Below are positions 1 through 6,945 of a stretch of DNA of 15,480 bases, piece by piece (position 1 is the stretch's first letter; each line of letters begins with the position of its first letter). The notes beneath the pieces are model-generated. The model saw only the letters and a list, made by a program, of their open reading frames with translations. It had not been told where the DNA came from and did not search any database. The stretch spans positions 1 through 15,480 of the forward strand of contig NZ_CAMIHZ010000039.1 of NCBI RefSeq assembly GCF_946222305.1, written 5' to 3'. Source of the stretch: an uncultured Corynebacterium sp. Its GTDB lineage: Bacteria > Actinomycetota > Actinomycetes > Mycobacteriales > Mycobacteriaceae. The position numbers and the translations under genes are program-made.

Positions 1-3
1 TAC

Positions 4-47
4 TCCCCACTAGTTGGAAACTGATTTCTCAGTCCAACTAATGGGGA
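4..47. repeat. long imperfect inverted repeat / stem-loop
   Basis: Positions 4-17 pair with 34-47 (14 bp with one mismatch). Two bulged A residues (18-19) follow, then an inner 5-bp stem (20-24 with 29-33) closed by a TTTC loop. The result is an almost continuous 44-base hairpin on either strand. No run of T follows on either side, so it is not a typical intrinsic terminator. It lies beyond the 3' end of the minus-strand tRNA, and any gene to its left is outside the window. Its function is unknown; a structured RNA, a processing site or a remnant of a mobile element are all possible. Confidence 0.6.
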
Positions 48-66
48 GCAGTTCAGAACTGCTCCC
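44..66. repeat. 23-base near-perfect palindrome
   Basis: Eleven bases (44-54) are followed by one central A and their exact reverse complement (56-66). A one-base loop cannot form, so as DNA this is a dyad that a dimeric protein could bind; as RNA the stem would open a few pairs to make a loop. Its left arm shares bases 44-47 with the right arm of the 4-47 hairpin, so the two full structures are mutually exclusive in RNA. Confidence 0.6.
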
Positions 67-71
67 TGTGG

Positions 72-167
72 CGGGGGTTTTGCGTTTACGGATTCACGAC
101 AATTCCACGACAATAGGCGCTAAAATAGGCTTAACTAGCGGGGGTGGTCAAGAAAGCAAAACCCCCG
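72..167. repeat. 12-bp perfect inverted repeat with 72-bp interior, G-rich repeats
   Basis: CGGGGGTTTTGC at 72-83 is the exact reverse complement of 156-167. The related word AGCGGGGGTG occurs at 137-146 and again at 194-203. Read on the minus strand downstream of the tRNA, the C-rich and G-rich blocks (about 139-167) can form a 7-bp GC hairpin that might end the tRNA transcript, but no good T run follows it. No gene is visible between 1 and 206. Confidence 0.45.
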
Positions 168-206
168 TCTCACCATCGTTTATGCTGGTCACGAGCGGGG
201 GTGAAG

Positions 207-283
207 TGGTGCCCCAGGTGAGACTCGAACTCACACTGGACGGGTTTTGAATCCGTTGCCTCTGCCAATTGGGCTACTGGGGC
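207..283 (-). tRNA. tRNA-Leu (anticodon CAA), class I-like body with encoded CCA
   Basis: Read on the minus strand this is a complete 77-base cloverleaf. It has a perfect 7-bp acceptor stem (GCCCCAG/CTGGGGC), a short D arm, a 7-base anticodon loop TTCAAAA with CAA after U33, a 5-base variable loop, a perfect 5-bp T stem (GTGAG/CTCAC) with TTCGAGT in the loop, discriminator A and an encoded 3' CCA. The loop-closing pair of the anticodon stem is an A/C mismatch. CAA reads the leucine codon UUG, and A73 fits leucine. Bacterial tRNA-Leu normally has a long variable arm, which is absent here, so the amino-acid identity is less sure than the tRNA call itself. Confidence 0.9.
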
Positions 284-337
284 GCGCACCACCAAAGTGA
301 TGCGAGTGCACCGGAACGAACCGGCGTTCCCAGCGAG

Positions 338-366
338 ATTACAACAATGTCATCGTGTGAACAAAA
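338..366 (-). promoter_or_regulatory. candidate promoter of the tRNA gene
   Basis: On the minus strand, TTTTGT (361-366) is followed after 17 bases by TGTAAT (338-343). This would start a transcript near 330 and leave a precursor leader of about 45 bases before the tRNA. The boxes match consensus only moderately, and the call rests on spacing and position. Confidence 0.3.
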
Positions 367-428
367 TCAACAGCGAGAGGGTTGGAAGCCGAGGGCGTCG
401 GTAGGAAAAGAAAGGCTGCAAAAAGCCT

Positions 429-441
429 CACAGTGACTGTG
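429..441. promoter_or_regulatory. 13-bp perfect palindrome upstream of polA
   Basis: CACAGTGACTGTG is a perfect odd palindrome lying 57 bases before the polA start. It could be an operator, but it matches no corynebacterial regulator consensus I know well (not GlxR, LexA or DtxR). Nearby, TAGAGT at 485-490 lies seven bases before the polA ATG and could be a -10 box giving a leaderless transcript. No other feature is visible between the tRNA and polA. Confidence 0.25.
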
Positions 442-497
442 CCCTCCGACAGCGACCGCAACCCGGCGGTGTCCGTTGCTTCGTTAGAGTAGTGAGC

Positions 498-3092
498 ATG
501 ACTAAAGGCAAGCTGCTTCTCCTCGATGGCCACTCCCTAGCCTTCCGCGCGTTTTATGCACTTCCCGCCGCGAATTTCTCCACTACCGGCGGGCAGCACA
601 CCAATGCGGTCTATGGATTCCTCGGCATGTTCTTGGGGCTCATCGAAAAGGAGCAGCCCACCCACGTGGCCGCCGCCTTCGACCTTTCGGGCCCGACCTT
701 CCGCGAAGAGCACTTTCCGGAATACAAAGCCCAGCGCCCCTCCACACCGCCGGAGTTTAAAGGCCAGATCACACTGATCCGCAAGGCCCTCGAAGTCCTG
801 GGTATCACCACCCTGGACAAGGAGGCCTACGAGGCCGACGACATCATCGCCACCCTTGCCACTGAAGCGGACAAGGCGGGCATGGAAACCCTCATCTGCA
901 CCGGCGACCGCGATTCCCTGCAGCTGGTCAATGACGACATCACGGTGCTGTACACCCTCAAGGGTGTTTCCGATCTCCACCGGTTTACGCCGGAGGCCGT
1001 CGAGAAGAAGTACGGCGTCACCCCACAGCAATACCCCGACCTCGCGGCGCTGCGCGGCGATACCAGCGACAACATGCCCGGTGTGCCAGGCGTGGGGCCG
1101 AAGACCGCCCAGAAGTGGATCACGCAATACGGCAGCCTGCAAGGTGTCATCGACGTGATGGATAGCATCAAGGGCAAGGTCGGGGAAAACCTGCGCGAGC
1201 ACATCGATAGCGTAAAGCTCGCTCGCGAAATTACGGAAATGGTGCGCGACCTGGACCTCGTCGAAGACTTGGAGGATCTGCGCCCCAAGCATATCGAGGC
1301 CAGCGAAGTCCTCGATATTTTCGAGGAACTCCAGTTCGGCACCAACCTCCGTAGCCGCACCTTCCGCATCCTGGGTGTGGAGTTTGAAGACACAACCATC
1401 GTGCCTATCACGCGCGAAGAACACGAGCGCGGGAAATTCGGGCAGTGGGTCAAGAAGCACACCGGCGGAACCTCCCGCGCCCTCGCGGTCGACATCGACG
1501 GTGAACAGCTGACGGTCCTGAACGGGGACCACGTGGGCGTCACAGTAGATCTTGCAGACCTTGACCCGAAGGACGAGAAAGCTATCCAGACCTGGCTGGC
1601 CGATCCTGCTTCTCCCAAGTGGTTTCATGACGCCAAAAAGGCATTCCACCAGCTGGCGGCGCAGGGTCTCGAGCTCGATGGAGTGGAACATGATGCTTCC
1701 ATTGCGGCCTACCTTCTGCGCCCAGACGTGCGCATCTCCGAGTTGGGGGATGTGCTGCAAAGTCAGGCTGGGCGTGAGCTACCTGCCGAGGCGGATGGCT
1801 TCGATCGTGCGCAGGCCATCCGCGACCTCGTGAAGGTGCTCACCGAGAAGTTGGCCGTGGCCAAGCAGGAGGAACTGTATTACGACCTCGAGATTCCGCT
1901 GTGTTTGATCCTGACGCGAATGGAGCATGAGGGCATCGCCGTCGATGGCGAGCAGCTGCAGGAATTGTCCAATGACTATGAGGCGAAGATTGGGGAGGAA
2001 GTTGCAGCTGCCCGCGAGTTAGCGGGGGATTCCAAGCTGAACCTATCCAGCCCGAAGCAGCTGCAGAAGGTGCTTTTCGACGACTTCGATCTGCCCAAGA
2101 CGAAGAAGACCAAGACTGGGTACTCCACCGCTGCGGCTGAGCTGGAAAAGCTCAACGCGCAGACGAATCACCCGTTCCTCGCGCACCTCATGGCGCACCG
2201 CGAGTACCAGAAGATGAAAACGACCATCGACGGGTTGATTGAAGCCATCGCCGACGACGGTCGCATTCACACCATGTTCAACCAGAAGGGAGCGGCGACG
2301 GGGCGCTTGTCGTCCTCGGAGCCGAACCTGCAGAACATCCCCGTGCGCACGGACGCCGGCCGGCGGATCCGTGAGGCTTTCCACGCGGATTGGGGCGAGA
2401 CCCTGCTGACCGCTGATTACTCGCAGATTGAGATGCGTGTGATGGCGCACCTGTCACAGGATGCTGGGTTGATTGAGGCCTACAAATCCGGTGAGGACCT
2501 GCACAATTATGTCGGTTCGCGCGTGTTCGACGTGCCCGTGGATGAGGTCACCCCGGAGCTGCGCCGCCGCGTGAAGGCCTTGAGCTATGGCTTGGTTTAC
2601 GGACTCAGCGCATTCGGGTTATCCCAGCAGCTGGGCATTTCCGCCGGCGAGGCCAAGGTCATTATGGAGAACTACTTCACCCGTTTTGGCGGAGTGAAGC
2701 GCTACCTCGATGAAGTTGTACAACAGGCCAAGGAAACCGGTTACACGGAAACTCTTTATGGTCGACGCCGCTACCTTCCAGAGCTCAATTCCTCCAACCG
2801 GGTGGCGCGGGAGAATGCCGAACGCGCTGCGCTGAATGCCCCGATTCAGGGAACCGCGGCCGACATCATCAAGCTGGCGATGCTGCGCGTGGACCGCGCG
2901 ATTCGGGAGCAGGAATTGAAGTCTCGTGTTCTGCTGCAGGTGCACGACGAGTTGGTGGTGGAGGTCGCCAAGGGTGAACTCGACAAGGTCAGCGAGCTCG
3001 TGCAGCGAGAGATGGATGCGGCCGCGCGCCTGCGCGTCCCCCTCGAAATCAGCGCCGGCCACGGGAAGAACTGGGACGCGGCTGGGCATTAG
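498..3092 (+). CDS. polA: DNA polymerase I
   Basis: This enzyme fills gaps and removes RNA primers during Okazaki-fragment processing and excision repair. The 864-residue product has an N-terminal 5'-3' exonuclease (about 5-290, with YEADDIIA and CTGDRDSLQL), a degenerate 3'-5' exonuclease region (about 320-450) and a C-terminal polymerase (about 460-864). Polymerase motif A (ADYSQIEMR, Asp about 640), the O helix (RRRVKALSYGLVYG) and motif C (VHDE, Asp about 817) are intact. The exonuclease metal-binding acids of Klenow-type motifs are not recognisable, so proofreading is probably absent, as in other actinobacterial PolA. The O helix has Tyr (about 697) where the E. coli enzyme has Phe762. 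An in-frame GTG at 492 is an alternative start; the ATG at 498 fits homologues. No strong SD precedes it. It converges on the DUF368 gene. Confidence 0.97.
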   Translation: MTKGKLLLLDGHSLAFRAFYALPAANFSTTGGQHTNAVYGFLGMFLGLIEKEQPTHVAAAFDLSGPTFREEHFPEYKAQRPSTPPEFKGQITLIRKALEVLGITTLDKEAYEADDIIATLATEADKAGMETLICTGDRDSLQLVNDDITVLYTLKGVSDLHRFTPEAVEKKYGVTPQQYPDLAALRGDTSDNMPGVPGVGPKTAQKWITQYGSLQGVIDVMDSIKGKVGENLREHIDSVKLAREITEMVRDLDLVEDLEDLRPKHIEASEVLDIFEELQFGTNLRSRTFRILGVEFEDTTIVPITREEHERGKFGQWVKKHTGGTSRALAVDIDGEQLTVLNGDHVGVTVDLADLDPKDEKAIQTWLADPASPKWFHDAKKAFHQLAAQGLELDGVEHDASIAAYLLRPDVRISELGDVLQSQAGRELPAEADGFDRAQAIRDLVKVLTEKLAVAKQEELYYDLEIPLCLILTRMEHEGIAVDGEQLQELSNDYEAKIGEEVAAARELAGDSKLNLSSPKQLQKVLFDDFDLPKTKKTKTGYSTAAAELEKLNAQTNHPFLAHLMAHREYQKMKTTIDGLIEAIADDGRIHTMFNQKGAATGRLSSSEPNLQNIPVRTDAGRRIREAFHADWGETLLTADYSQIEMRVMAHLSQDAGLIEAYKSGEDLHNYVGSRVFDVPVDEVTPELRRRVKALSYGLVYGLSAFGLSQQLGISAGEAKVIMENYFTRFGGVKRYLDEVVQQAKETGYTETLYGRRRYLPELNSSNRVARENAERAALNAPIQGTAADIIKLAMLRVDRAIREQELKSRVLLQVHDELVVEVAKGELDKVSELVQREMDAAARLRVPLEISAGHGKNWDAAGH

Positions 3093-3202
3093 TTCAGGGT
3101 GCTAGCTAGGGGGCGCGTTATCGTGCCCGCACAGGGTTTTCGGGCCTGCACAGAGCTTTCGCTAGTGCTGTGCTGTGCTCGGCTTATCTCGGGCTGTGCA
3201 GT

Positions 3203-3220
3203 GCTCAACACATGTTGAGC
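3203..3220. repeat. 18-bp palindrome between convergent polA and DUF368 genes
   Basis: GCTCAACA and TGTTGAGC flank a two-base centre. The site sits in the 189-bp gap between the two convergent genes. A second weak hairpin (GCACAG at 3148-3153 with CTGTGC at 3168-3173) lies nearer polA. Neither has a T run, so I cannot call a definite terminator; a bidirectional transcription stop or a protein-binding dyad are the likely options. Confidence 0.4.
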
Positions 3221-3281
3221 CAGCCTAGTCCGAGCTTGGTTGTCTTTGGCTCGAACACAGCCACGGTGCGGGGGAGGGCGC

Positions 3282-4250
3282 CTAGGCGCGTTCCGTAGCG
3301 TTGTCTTCCGCTTGATCCGCGGCGCGATCGTAGGCGTGGTCCTCCGGCGTGTCCTTGCCGAACTTTCGTTCCACGAACAGCATGATCAGCACGGCCAACG
3401 CACCCACGAGCATGAGGCCCACGTGAGCCCAGATATTGCCGTGAGGGGATTGGAGCGTGGCGTCGGTATCCTGCCAAGGCCACAGCGCACGAAGAGAACC
3501 GAGCATGAGGCCTGCCATGACAGACAAGGTCATAGTGCGGTGGCGGGTGAGGAGTTTTTCCAGGGTACGGACGAATAGGACGATGCCGGTGAGCGCGCCC
3601 GCGGCGAAGACGGCGATATACGCGAGGTTGCGGTCAGAAACGGCCGCGAGGGTGGCGCTGTACAGCCCGACGGCCAGCAGGAAGAAGGAGCCGGAAACGC
3701 CGGGGAGAACCAGGGCGCAGATGGCCACGGCGGCGGCGCAGAAGACAATCAGCAGGTTGGGGTCCGATTGTGCGGAGCTCGTGATGCCCGTGAGGAAGAA
3801 GGTGGCTGCCGCTGCGACGAGTGCGGCGAGCGTGGCTGGGAGGAATTTGGGTTTAAGGAAATTCGCCAGGATGGCGCGGAGCGGGGCGATCATGGTGAGT
3901 GGAACCGAGATGGAGACGAGCACCATGCCGAAGAAAAGCGCGCGGGAGATCGATGGGTGATCGGTGACGAAGCTTTCCATTACGCCGGACATCGTAACGA
4001 CGACGGCGCCCATGCCGAAGACCATCGGGATAAGGAGGGCCCAGTCCAGGCGGCGGAAGCGGCGCAGCGCTTCGGGGCGGTCGCTGGGGAGGGTTTTGGC
4101 GGCGTCGAGGAATCGGTTGGCGTTGAAAAGGACGCGTTCGTAGATTCCGGTGACGAGGGCGATGGTGCCTCCAGAGACACCGGGGACGAGTTCGGCCATG
4201 CCCACGAGGCCGCCGCGGATGACGTTGGCGATAATTTCTAGAATCTTCAT
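3282..4250 (-). CDS. DUF368 family membrane protein, probable polyprenyl-phosphate (C55-P) translocase
   Basis: This 322-residue polytopic membrane protein carries the hallmark of DUF368, two related PGVSGG/PGVSGS motifs in the two halves (residues 22-29, ELVPGVSGGT, and 181-188, VLPGVSGS), each next to a hydrophobic segment. DUF368 proteins (PopT) have been shown in other bacteria to return undecaprenyl phosphate across the membrane for cell-wall synthesis. Applying that role here is inference, though a lipid carrier is also needed for corynebacterial peptidoglycan and arabinogalactan. At least seven hydrophobic stretches are visible. The C-terminal 25 residues are acidic and hydrophilic and probably cytoplasmic. 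The ATG at 4250 has no good SD. The direct repeats start only four bases upstream of it, so they form its leader or promoter. Confidence 0.88.
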   Translation of the reverse strand: MKILEIIANVIRGGLVGMAELVPGVSGGTIALVTGIYERVLFNANRFLDAAKTLPSDRPEALRRFRRLDWALLIPMVFGMGAVVVTMSGVMESFVTDHPSISRALFFGMVLVSISVPLTMIAPLRAILANFLKPKFLPATLAALVAAAATFFLTGITSSAQSDPNLLIVFCAAAVAICALVLPGVSGSFFLLAVGLYSATLAAVSDRNLAYIAVFAAGALTGIVLFVRTLEKLLTRHRTMTLSVMAGLMLGSLRALWPWQDTDATLQSPHGNIWAHVGLMLVGALAVLIMLFVERKFGKDTPEDHAYDRAADQAEDNATERA

Positions 4251-4253
4251 TGC

Positions 4254-4381
4254 ATTGAACTCTAAGGAGTTGCGGGAAGGAAGGCCAATAGGGCCGTCAG
4301 CTAAAGAAGGCCATTAGGGCCATTAGCTATTGAACTTAAGAGAGTCGCGTGAAGGAAGGCCAATAGGGTTATTGGCTAAAG
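4254..4381. repeat. 53-bp direct repeat containing three 22-bp modules
   Basis: Positions 4254-4306 and 4329-4381 are two copies of the same 53-bp sequence, from ATTGAAC to CTAAAG, with scattered substitutions. The 22 bp between them (4307-4328) is a third copy of the AAGGCC(A/T)(A/T)TAGGG...GCT module found inside each repeat. The module near 4357-4378 contains a perfect dyad, GCCAATA-GGGT-TATTGGC. The block directly abuts the start of the DUF368 gene on the minus strand, so it is probably its control region, with three operator-like sites. Confidence 0.65.
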
Positions 4382-4640
4382 TGACGAACTGGCGATGGCG
4401 CCAACTGCGAACGCTCTTGGACGACAACGGCGAACGCATGTTTGCGCATGTCGATCCACTTGTGTACGCTAATTACCGTTGTGTGTCTGGTGAGGGTGAC
4501 CACGCCACCACTTCACGTCATGAACTCCGAACGGGCCTCATGTTACTCGAGTTAATCGTGTGACAGCTGGGTTTAGGTAAATGACGGGGGAGTGGGCCGG
4601 GTGATCCGCGCTAAGACCGCAGGTCAGGCGGAAAAATCCG
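4382..4640. other. intergenic stretch between DUF368 and rpsA, no convincing gene
   Basis: A plus-strand reading frame from a GTG at 4381 (or a TTG at 4330) to a stop at 4563 would encode 60-77 residues. It has no recognisable domain, no SD, ordinary third-base composition, and begins within the direct repeats. I regard it as probably non-coding. A short hairpin (GCGGA-AAAA-TCCGC near 4628-4641) lies just upstream of the rpsA promoter. Confidence 0.3.
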
Positions 4641-4641
4641 C

Positions 4642-4684
4642 TTGGCGAAGAACTGTCCATCCCTATATTTGATCCGTTTCGGAG
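4642..4684 (+). promoter_or_regulatory. rpsA promoter and ribosome binding site
   Basis: TTGGCG (4642-4647) and TATATT (4664-4669) are separated by 16 bases, a near-ideal sigma-A type promoter. Transcription should start near 4676. GGAG at 4681-4684 lies 11 bases before the ATG at 4696. The leader is therefore only about 20 bases, which rules out any rpsA start upstream of 4676. Confidence 0.7.
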
Positions 4685-4695
4685 AATTTAACCGT

Positions 4696-6162
4696 ATGCC
4701 CACCAACAACGTACCTCAGGTAGCCATCAACGACATTGGCTCCGCTGAGGATTTCCTCGCCGCAGTCGACTCCACCATCAAGTACTTCAACGATGGTGAC
4801 ATTGTCGAAGGCACCGTCGTCAAGGTTGATCACGATGAAGTCCTGCTGGACATCGGATACAAGACCGAGGGCGTAATCCCTTCCCGTGAGCTGTCCATCA
4901 AGCACGACGTCGACCCAGGCGAGGTCGTTGAGGTCGGCGACGAGATCGACGCGCTTGTTCTCACCAAGGAGGACAAGGAAGGCCGCCTGATCCTGTCCAA
5001 GAAGCGTGCACAGTACGAGCGCGCTTGGGGTGCCATCGAGGAGCTCAAGGAGAAGGACGAGCCAGTTACCGGTACCGTCATCGAGGTCGTCAAGGGCGGC
5101 CTGATTCTGGACATCGGCCTGCGTGGCTTCCTGCCAGCTTCCCTCGTCGAGATGCGTCGCGTACGCGACCTGCAGCCATACATCGGCCAGGAGATCGAGG
5201 CCAAGATCATCGAGCTGGACAAGCACCGCAACAACGTTGTGCTGTCCCGTCGCGCATGGCTGGAGCAGACCCAGTCCGAGGTTCGCTCCGAGTTCCTGCA
5301 CCAGCTGCAGAAGGGCCAGGTCCGCAAGGGCGTTGTTTCCTCCATCGTCAACTTCGGCGCCTTCGTCGATCTCGGCGGTGTCGACGGCCTGGTTCACGTT
5401 TCCGAGCTGTCCTGGAAGCACATCGACCACCCATCTGAGGTAGTTGCAGTTGGCGACGAGGTTACCGTTGAGGTTCTCGACGTTGACCTGGATCGCGAGC
5501 GCGTTTCCCTGTCCCTGAAGGCAACCCAGGAAGACCCATGGCGCGTGTTCGCCCGCACCCACGCGATCGGCCAGATCGTTCCGGGCAAGGTCACCAAGCT
5601 GGTTCCATTCGGCGCATTCGTTCGCGTCGAGGAGGGCATCGAGGGCCTGGTTCACATCTCCGAGTTGGCAGAGCGCCACGTCGAGGTTCCAGACCAGGTT
5701 GTTGGCGTTGGCCAGGACGCAATGGTCAAGGTCATCGACATCGACCTCGAGCGTCGTCGTATCTCCCTGTCCCTCAAGCAGGCTGACGAAGACTACACCG
5801 AAGAGTTCGACCCATCCAAGTACGGCATGGCTGACTCCTACGACGAGCAGGGCAACTACATCTTCCCTGAGGGCTTCGATCCAGAGACCAACGAGTGGCT
5901 CGAGGGCTTCGACGCTCAGCGTCAGGAGTGGGAGTCCCGCTACGCAGAGGCAGAGCGTCGTCACCGTCTGCACACCGCTCAGATCGAGCGCAACCGTGCA
6001 GCCGCTGCCGAGGCTGCAGCGAACGGCGAGGGTGGCTACTCCACCGACTCCGCTGCTGCAGAGTCCGCCTCTTCCTCCGAGGCTCCAGCTGATTCCGGCA
6101 CCCTCGCTTCCGATGAGCAGCTGGCTGCTCTGCGCGAGAAGCTCGCCGGCGGCGCTGAGTAG
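4696..6162 (+). CDS. rpsA: 30S ribosomal protein S1
   Basis: S1 binds mRNA and helps load it on the 30S subunit. The 488-residue product has four S1 (OB-fold) repeats, at about residues 33-104, 121-187, 205-275 and 290-361. Repeats 3 and 4 show the canonical NFGAFVDLGG..GLVHVSEL and PFGAFVRVEEGIEGLVHISEL signatures. The tail (about 365-488) is acidic, then rich in Ala, Ser and Glu, as in other actinobacterial S1 proteins, which are shorter than the six-repeat E. coli protein. The start at MPTNN follows a GGAG site and a strong promoter. Codon use is strongly biased (CGT, GTT, CCA), as expected for a highly expressed gene. In many actinobacteria coaE follows closely; here about 8.3 kb separates them. 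Confidence 0.98.
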   Translation: MPTNNVPQVAINDIGSAEDFLAAVDSTIKYFNDGDIVEGTVVKVDHDEVLLDIGYKTEGVIPSRELSIKHDVDPGEVVEVGDEIDALVLTKEDKEGRLILSKKRAQYERAWGAIEELKEKDEPVTGTVIEVVKGGLILDIGLRGFLPASLVEMRRVRDLQPYIGQEIEAKIIELDKHRNNVVLSRRAWLEQTQSEVRSEFLHQLQKGQVRKGVVSSIVNFGAFVDLGGVDGLVHVSELSWKHIDHPSEVVAVGDEVTVEVLDVDLDRERVSLSLKATQEDPWRVFARTHAIGQIVPGKVTKLVPFGAFVRVEEGIEGLVHISELAERHVEVPDQVVGVGQDAMVKVIDIDLERRRISLSLKQADEDYTEEFDPSKYGMADSYDEQGNYIFPEGFDPETNEWLEGFDAQRQEWESRYAEAERRHRLHTAQIERNRAAAAEAAANGEGGYSTDSAAAESASSSEAPADSGTLASDEQLAALREKLAGGAE

Positions 6163-6211
6163 GACCCGCCGTTGGTTGGGGGTTCGGATGTGTTGATCGG
6201 ATCCCCCTTTC

Positions 6212-6233
6212 GCCAGTTCCTAAAGGAGCTGGC
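6212..6233. repeat. small hairpin downstream of rpsA
   Basis: GCCAGTTCC (6212-6220) pairs with GGAGCTGGC (6225-6233) through a TAAA loop, with one G/U pair. No T run follows. It may protect the rpsA mRNA 3' end before the stronger terminator at 6269. Confidence 0.35.
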
Positions 6234-6268
6234 GCCAACCCGGTGATAGATAGTCGCGGTGTCTAGAG

Positions 6269-6315
6269 ACTCGGTGTTCAGTGCCAATAAGGCACCGAAC
6301 ACCGAGTTTATTTGT
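6269..6315 (+). terminator. rho-independent terminator of rpsA
   Basis: An 11-bp stem (6269-6279 with 6297-6307), a one-base mismatch and a further 5-bp stem (6281-6285 with 6291-6295) close on an AATAA loop. TTTATTTG follows directly. The stem is long enough to act in both directions. Confidence 0.85.
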
Positions 6316-6401
6316 ATCTTTAGGCCGCTCGTGGATCGCGCCATTTGCACATGATCGCCCGTTCGTGCATCGCTCAATTGATCGCCTGCCTCAGCTGAAG
6401 G

Positions 6402-6723
6402 CCGGTGTGTGCTCGTGTGGTTCAGCGTTGCAGAACGAGATGCACATTTAGCGTGCTGAAATGGCCATTTCGTTCTGCTTTTCGGGCATGGGGGGGCTGG
6501 TGTGTGCTCGTGTGGTTCAGCGTTGCAGAATGAGATGCACATTTAGCGTGCTGAAATGGCCATTTCGTTCTGCTTTTCGGACATGGGGGCTGGTGTGCGT
6601 GGGATTCCGCATTTGCAGAATGAGATGCACATTTAGCGCGTTGAAATGGCCATTTCGTTCTGCTTTTCGGGCATGGGGGGCTGGTGTGCGTGGGATTCCG
6701 CATTTGCAGAACGAGATGAACAT
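6402..6723. repeat. tandem array of 90-95 bp structured repeats
   Basis: Three full units begin at 6430, 6525 and 6615 (periods 95, 90 and about 91). The linker of an earlier unit is at 6402-6429, and a truncated fourth unit runs from 6706 to about 6723. Each unit has GCAGAA(C/T)GA pairing with TCGTTCTGC about 31 bases later. The C/T variant keeps pairing through a G/U wobble. Each also has an internal perfect dyad GAAATGGCCATTTC and a conserved GCTTTTCGG(G/A)CATGGGGG tail. Two linker types occur: one with CTCGTGTGGTTCAGCGTT before units 1 and 2, another with GTGGGATTCCGCATTT before units 3 and 4. Short minus-strand reading frames cross the array and repeat the same peptide words, which I take as by-products. 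Function unknown. Confidence 0.8.
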
Positions 6724-6830
6724 AAGACTTGGGGGAATGAAGTCTATAACCGCGAAGAAGTTCTGAATGGTTTGAAGGTATGGGGCTTAAGTTCGTCTCT
6801 TGAGCGCTTCCTGAAATTTGCCTAACGCAA

Positions 6831-6862
6831 AGGCACCCAAGCGCAAGAGTGCTTGGGTGCCT
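6831..6862. terminator. strong 12-bp hairpin, possible terminator
   Basis: AGGCACCCAAGC (6831-6842) pairs perfectly with GCTTGGGTGCCT (6851-6862) around an 8-base loop. Modest T-rich tracts flank it: CGTTTTC on the plus side, and TTTGCGTT when read on the minus strand. No gene is visible to either side for several hundred bases, so it may end a non-coding transcript from the repeat array or from the right. Confidence 0.55.
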
Positions 6863-6945
6863 CGACGCGTTTTCAAATGGCATGGCCGCTGGAACTTCAA
6901 TGGGAGATGTCTCAAGAATCAAGAACGAAGTCTGCCTATTTACGT

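Noticed and set aside
4..66. ANTAR-type tandem RNA hairpins
   Set aside because: ANTAR targets have paired six-base loops with a defined A-G...G pattern; these loops are 4 and 1 bases.
14..250. Plus-strand frame at the left edge
   Set aside because: It reads through hairpins and the antisense of the tRNA, so it is not a plausible gene.
537..1760. Long minus-strand reading frame of 407 codons inside polA
   Set aside because: It lies wholly inside a well-conserved polA on the other strand and has no domain; long antisense frames are common in high-G+C genes.
3768..4241. 157-codon plus-strand frame opposite the DUF368 gene
   Set aside because: It is the antisense of the conserved membrane protein; its charged, Glu/Asp/His-rich sequence has no family resemblance.
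4663..5973. 436-codon minus-strand reading frame inside rpsA
   Set aside because: It is the antisense of the four S1 repeats; its Leu/Asp/Val-rich product reflects the biased rpsA codons, not a protein family.
6402..6723. CRISPR-like array
   Set aside because: The period is 90-95 bp, nearly the whole unit is conserved, and there are no unique spacers or cas genes.
6422..6922. Minus-strand frames across the tandem array with repeated KSRTKWPFQHAKCAS-like peptides
   Set aside because: They are translations of the DNA repeats in several frames, with no SD and no known domain; RNA structure or DNA repetition explains them better.
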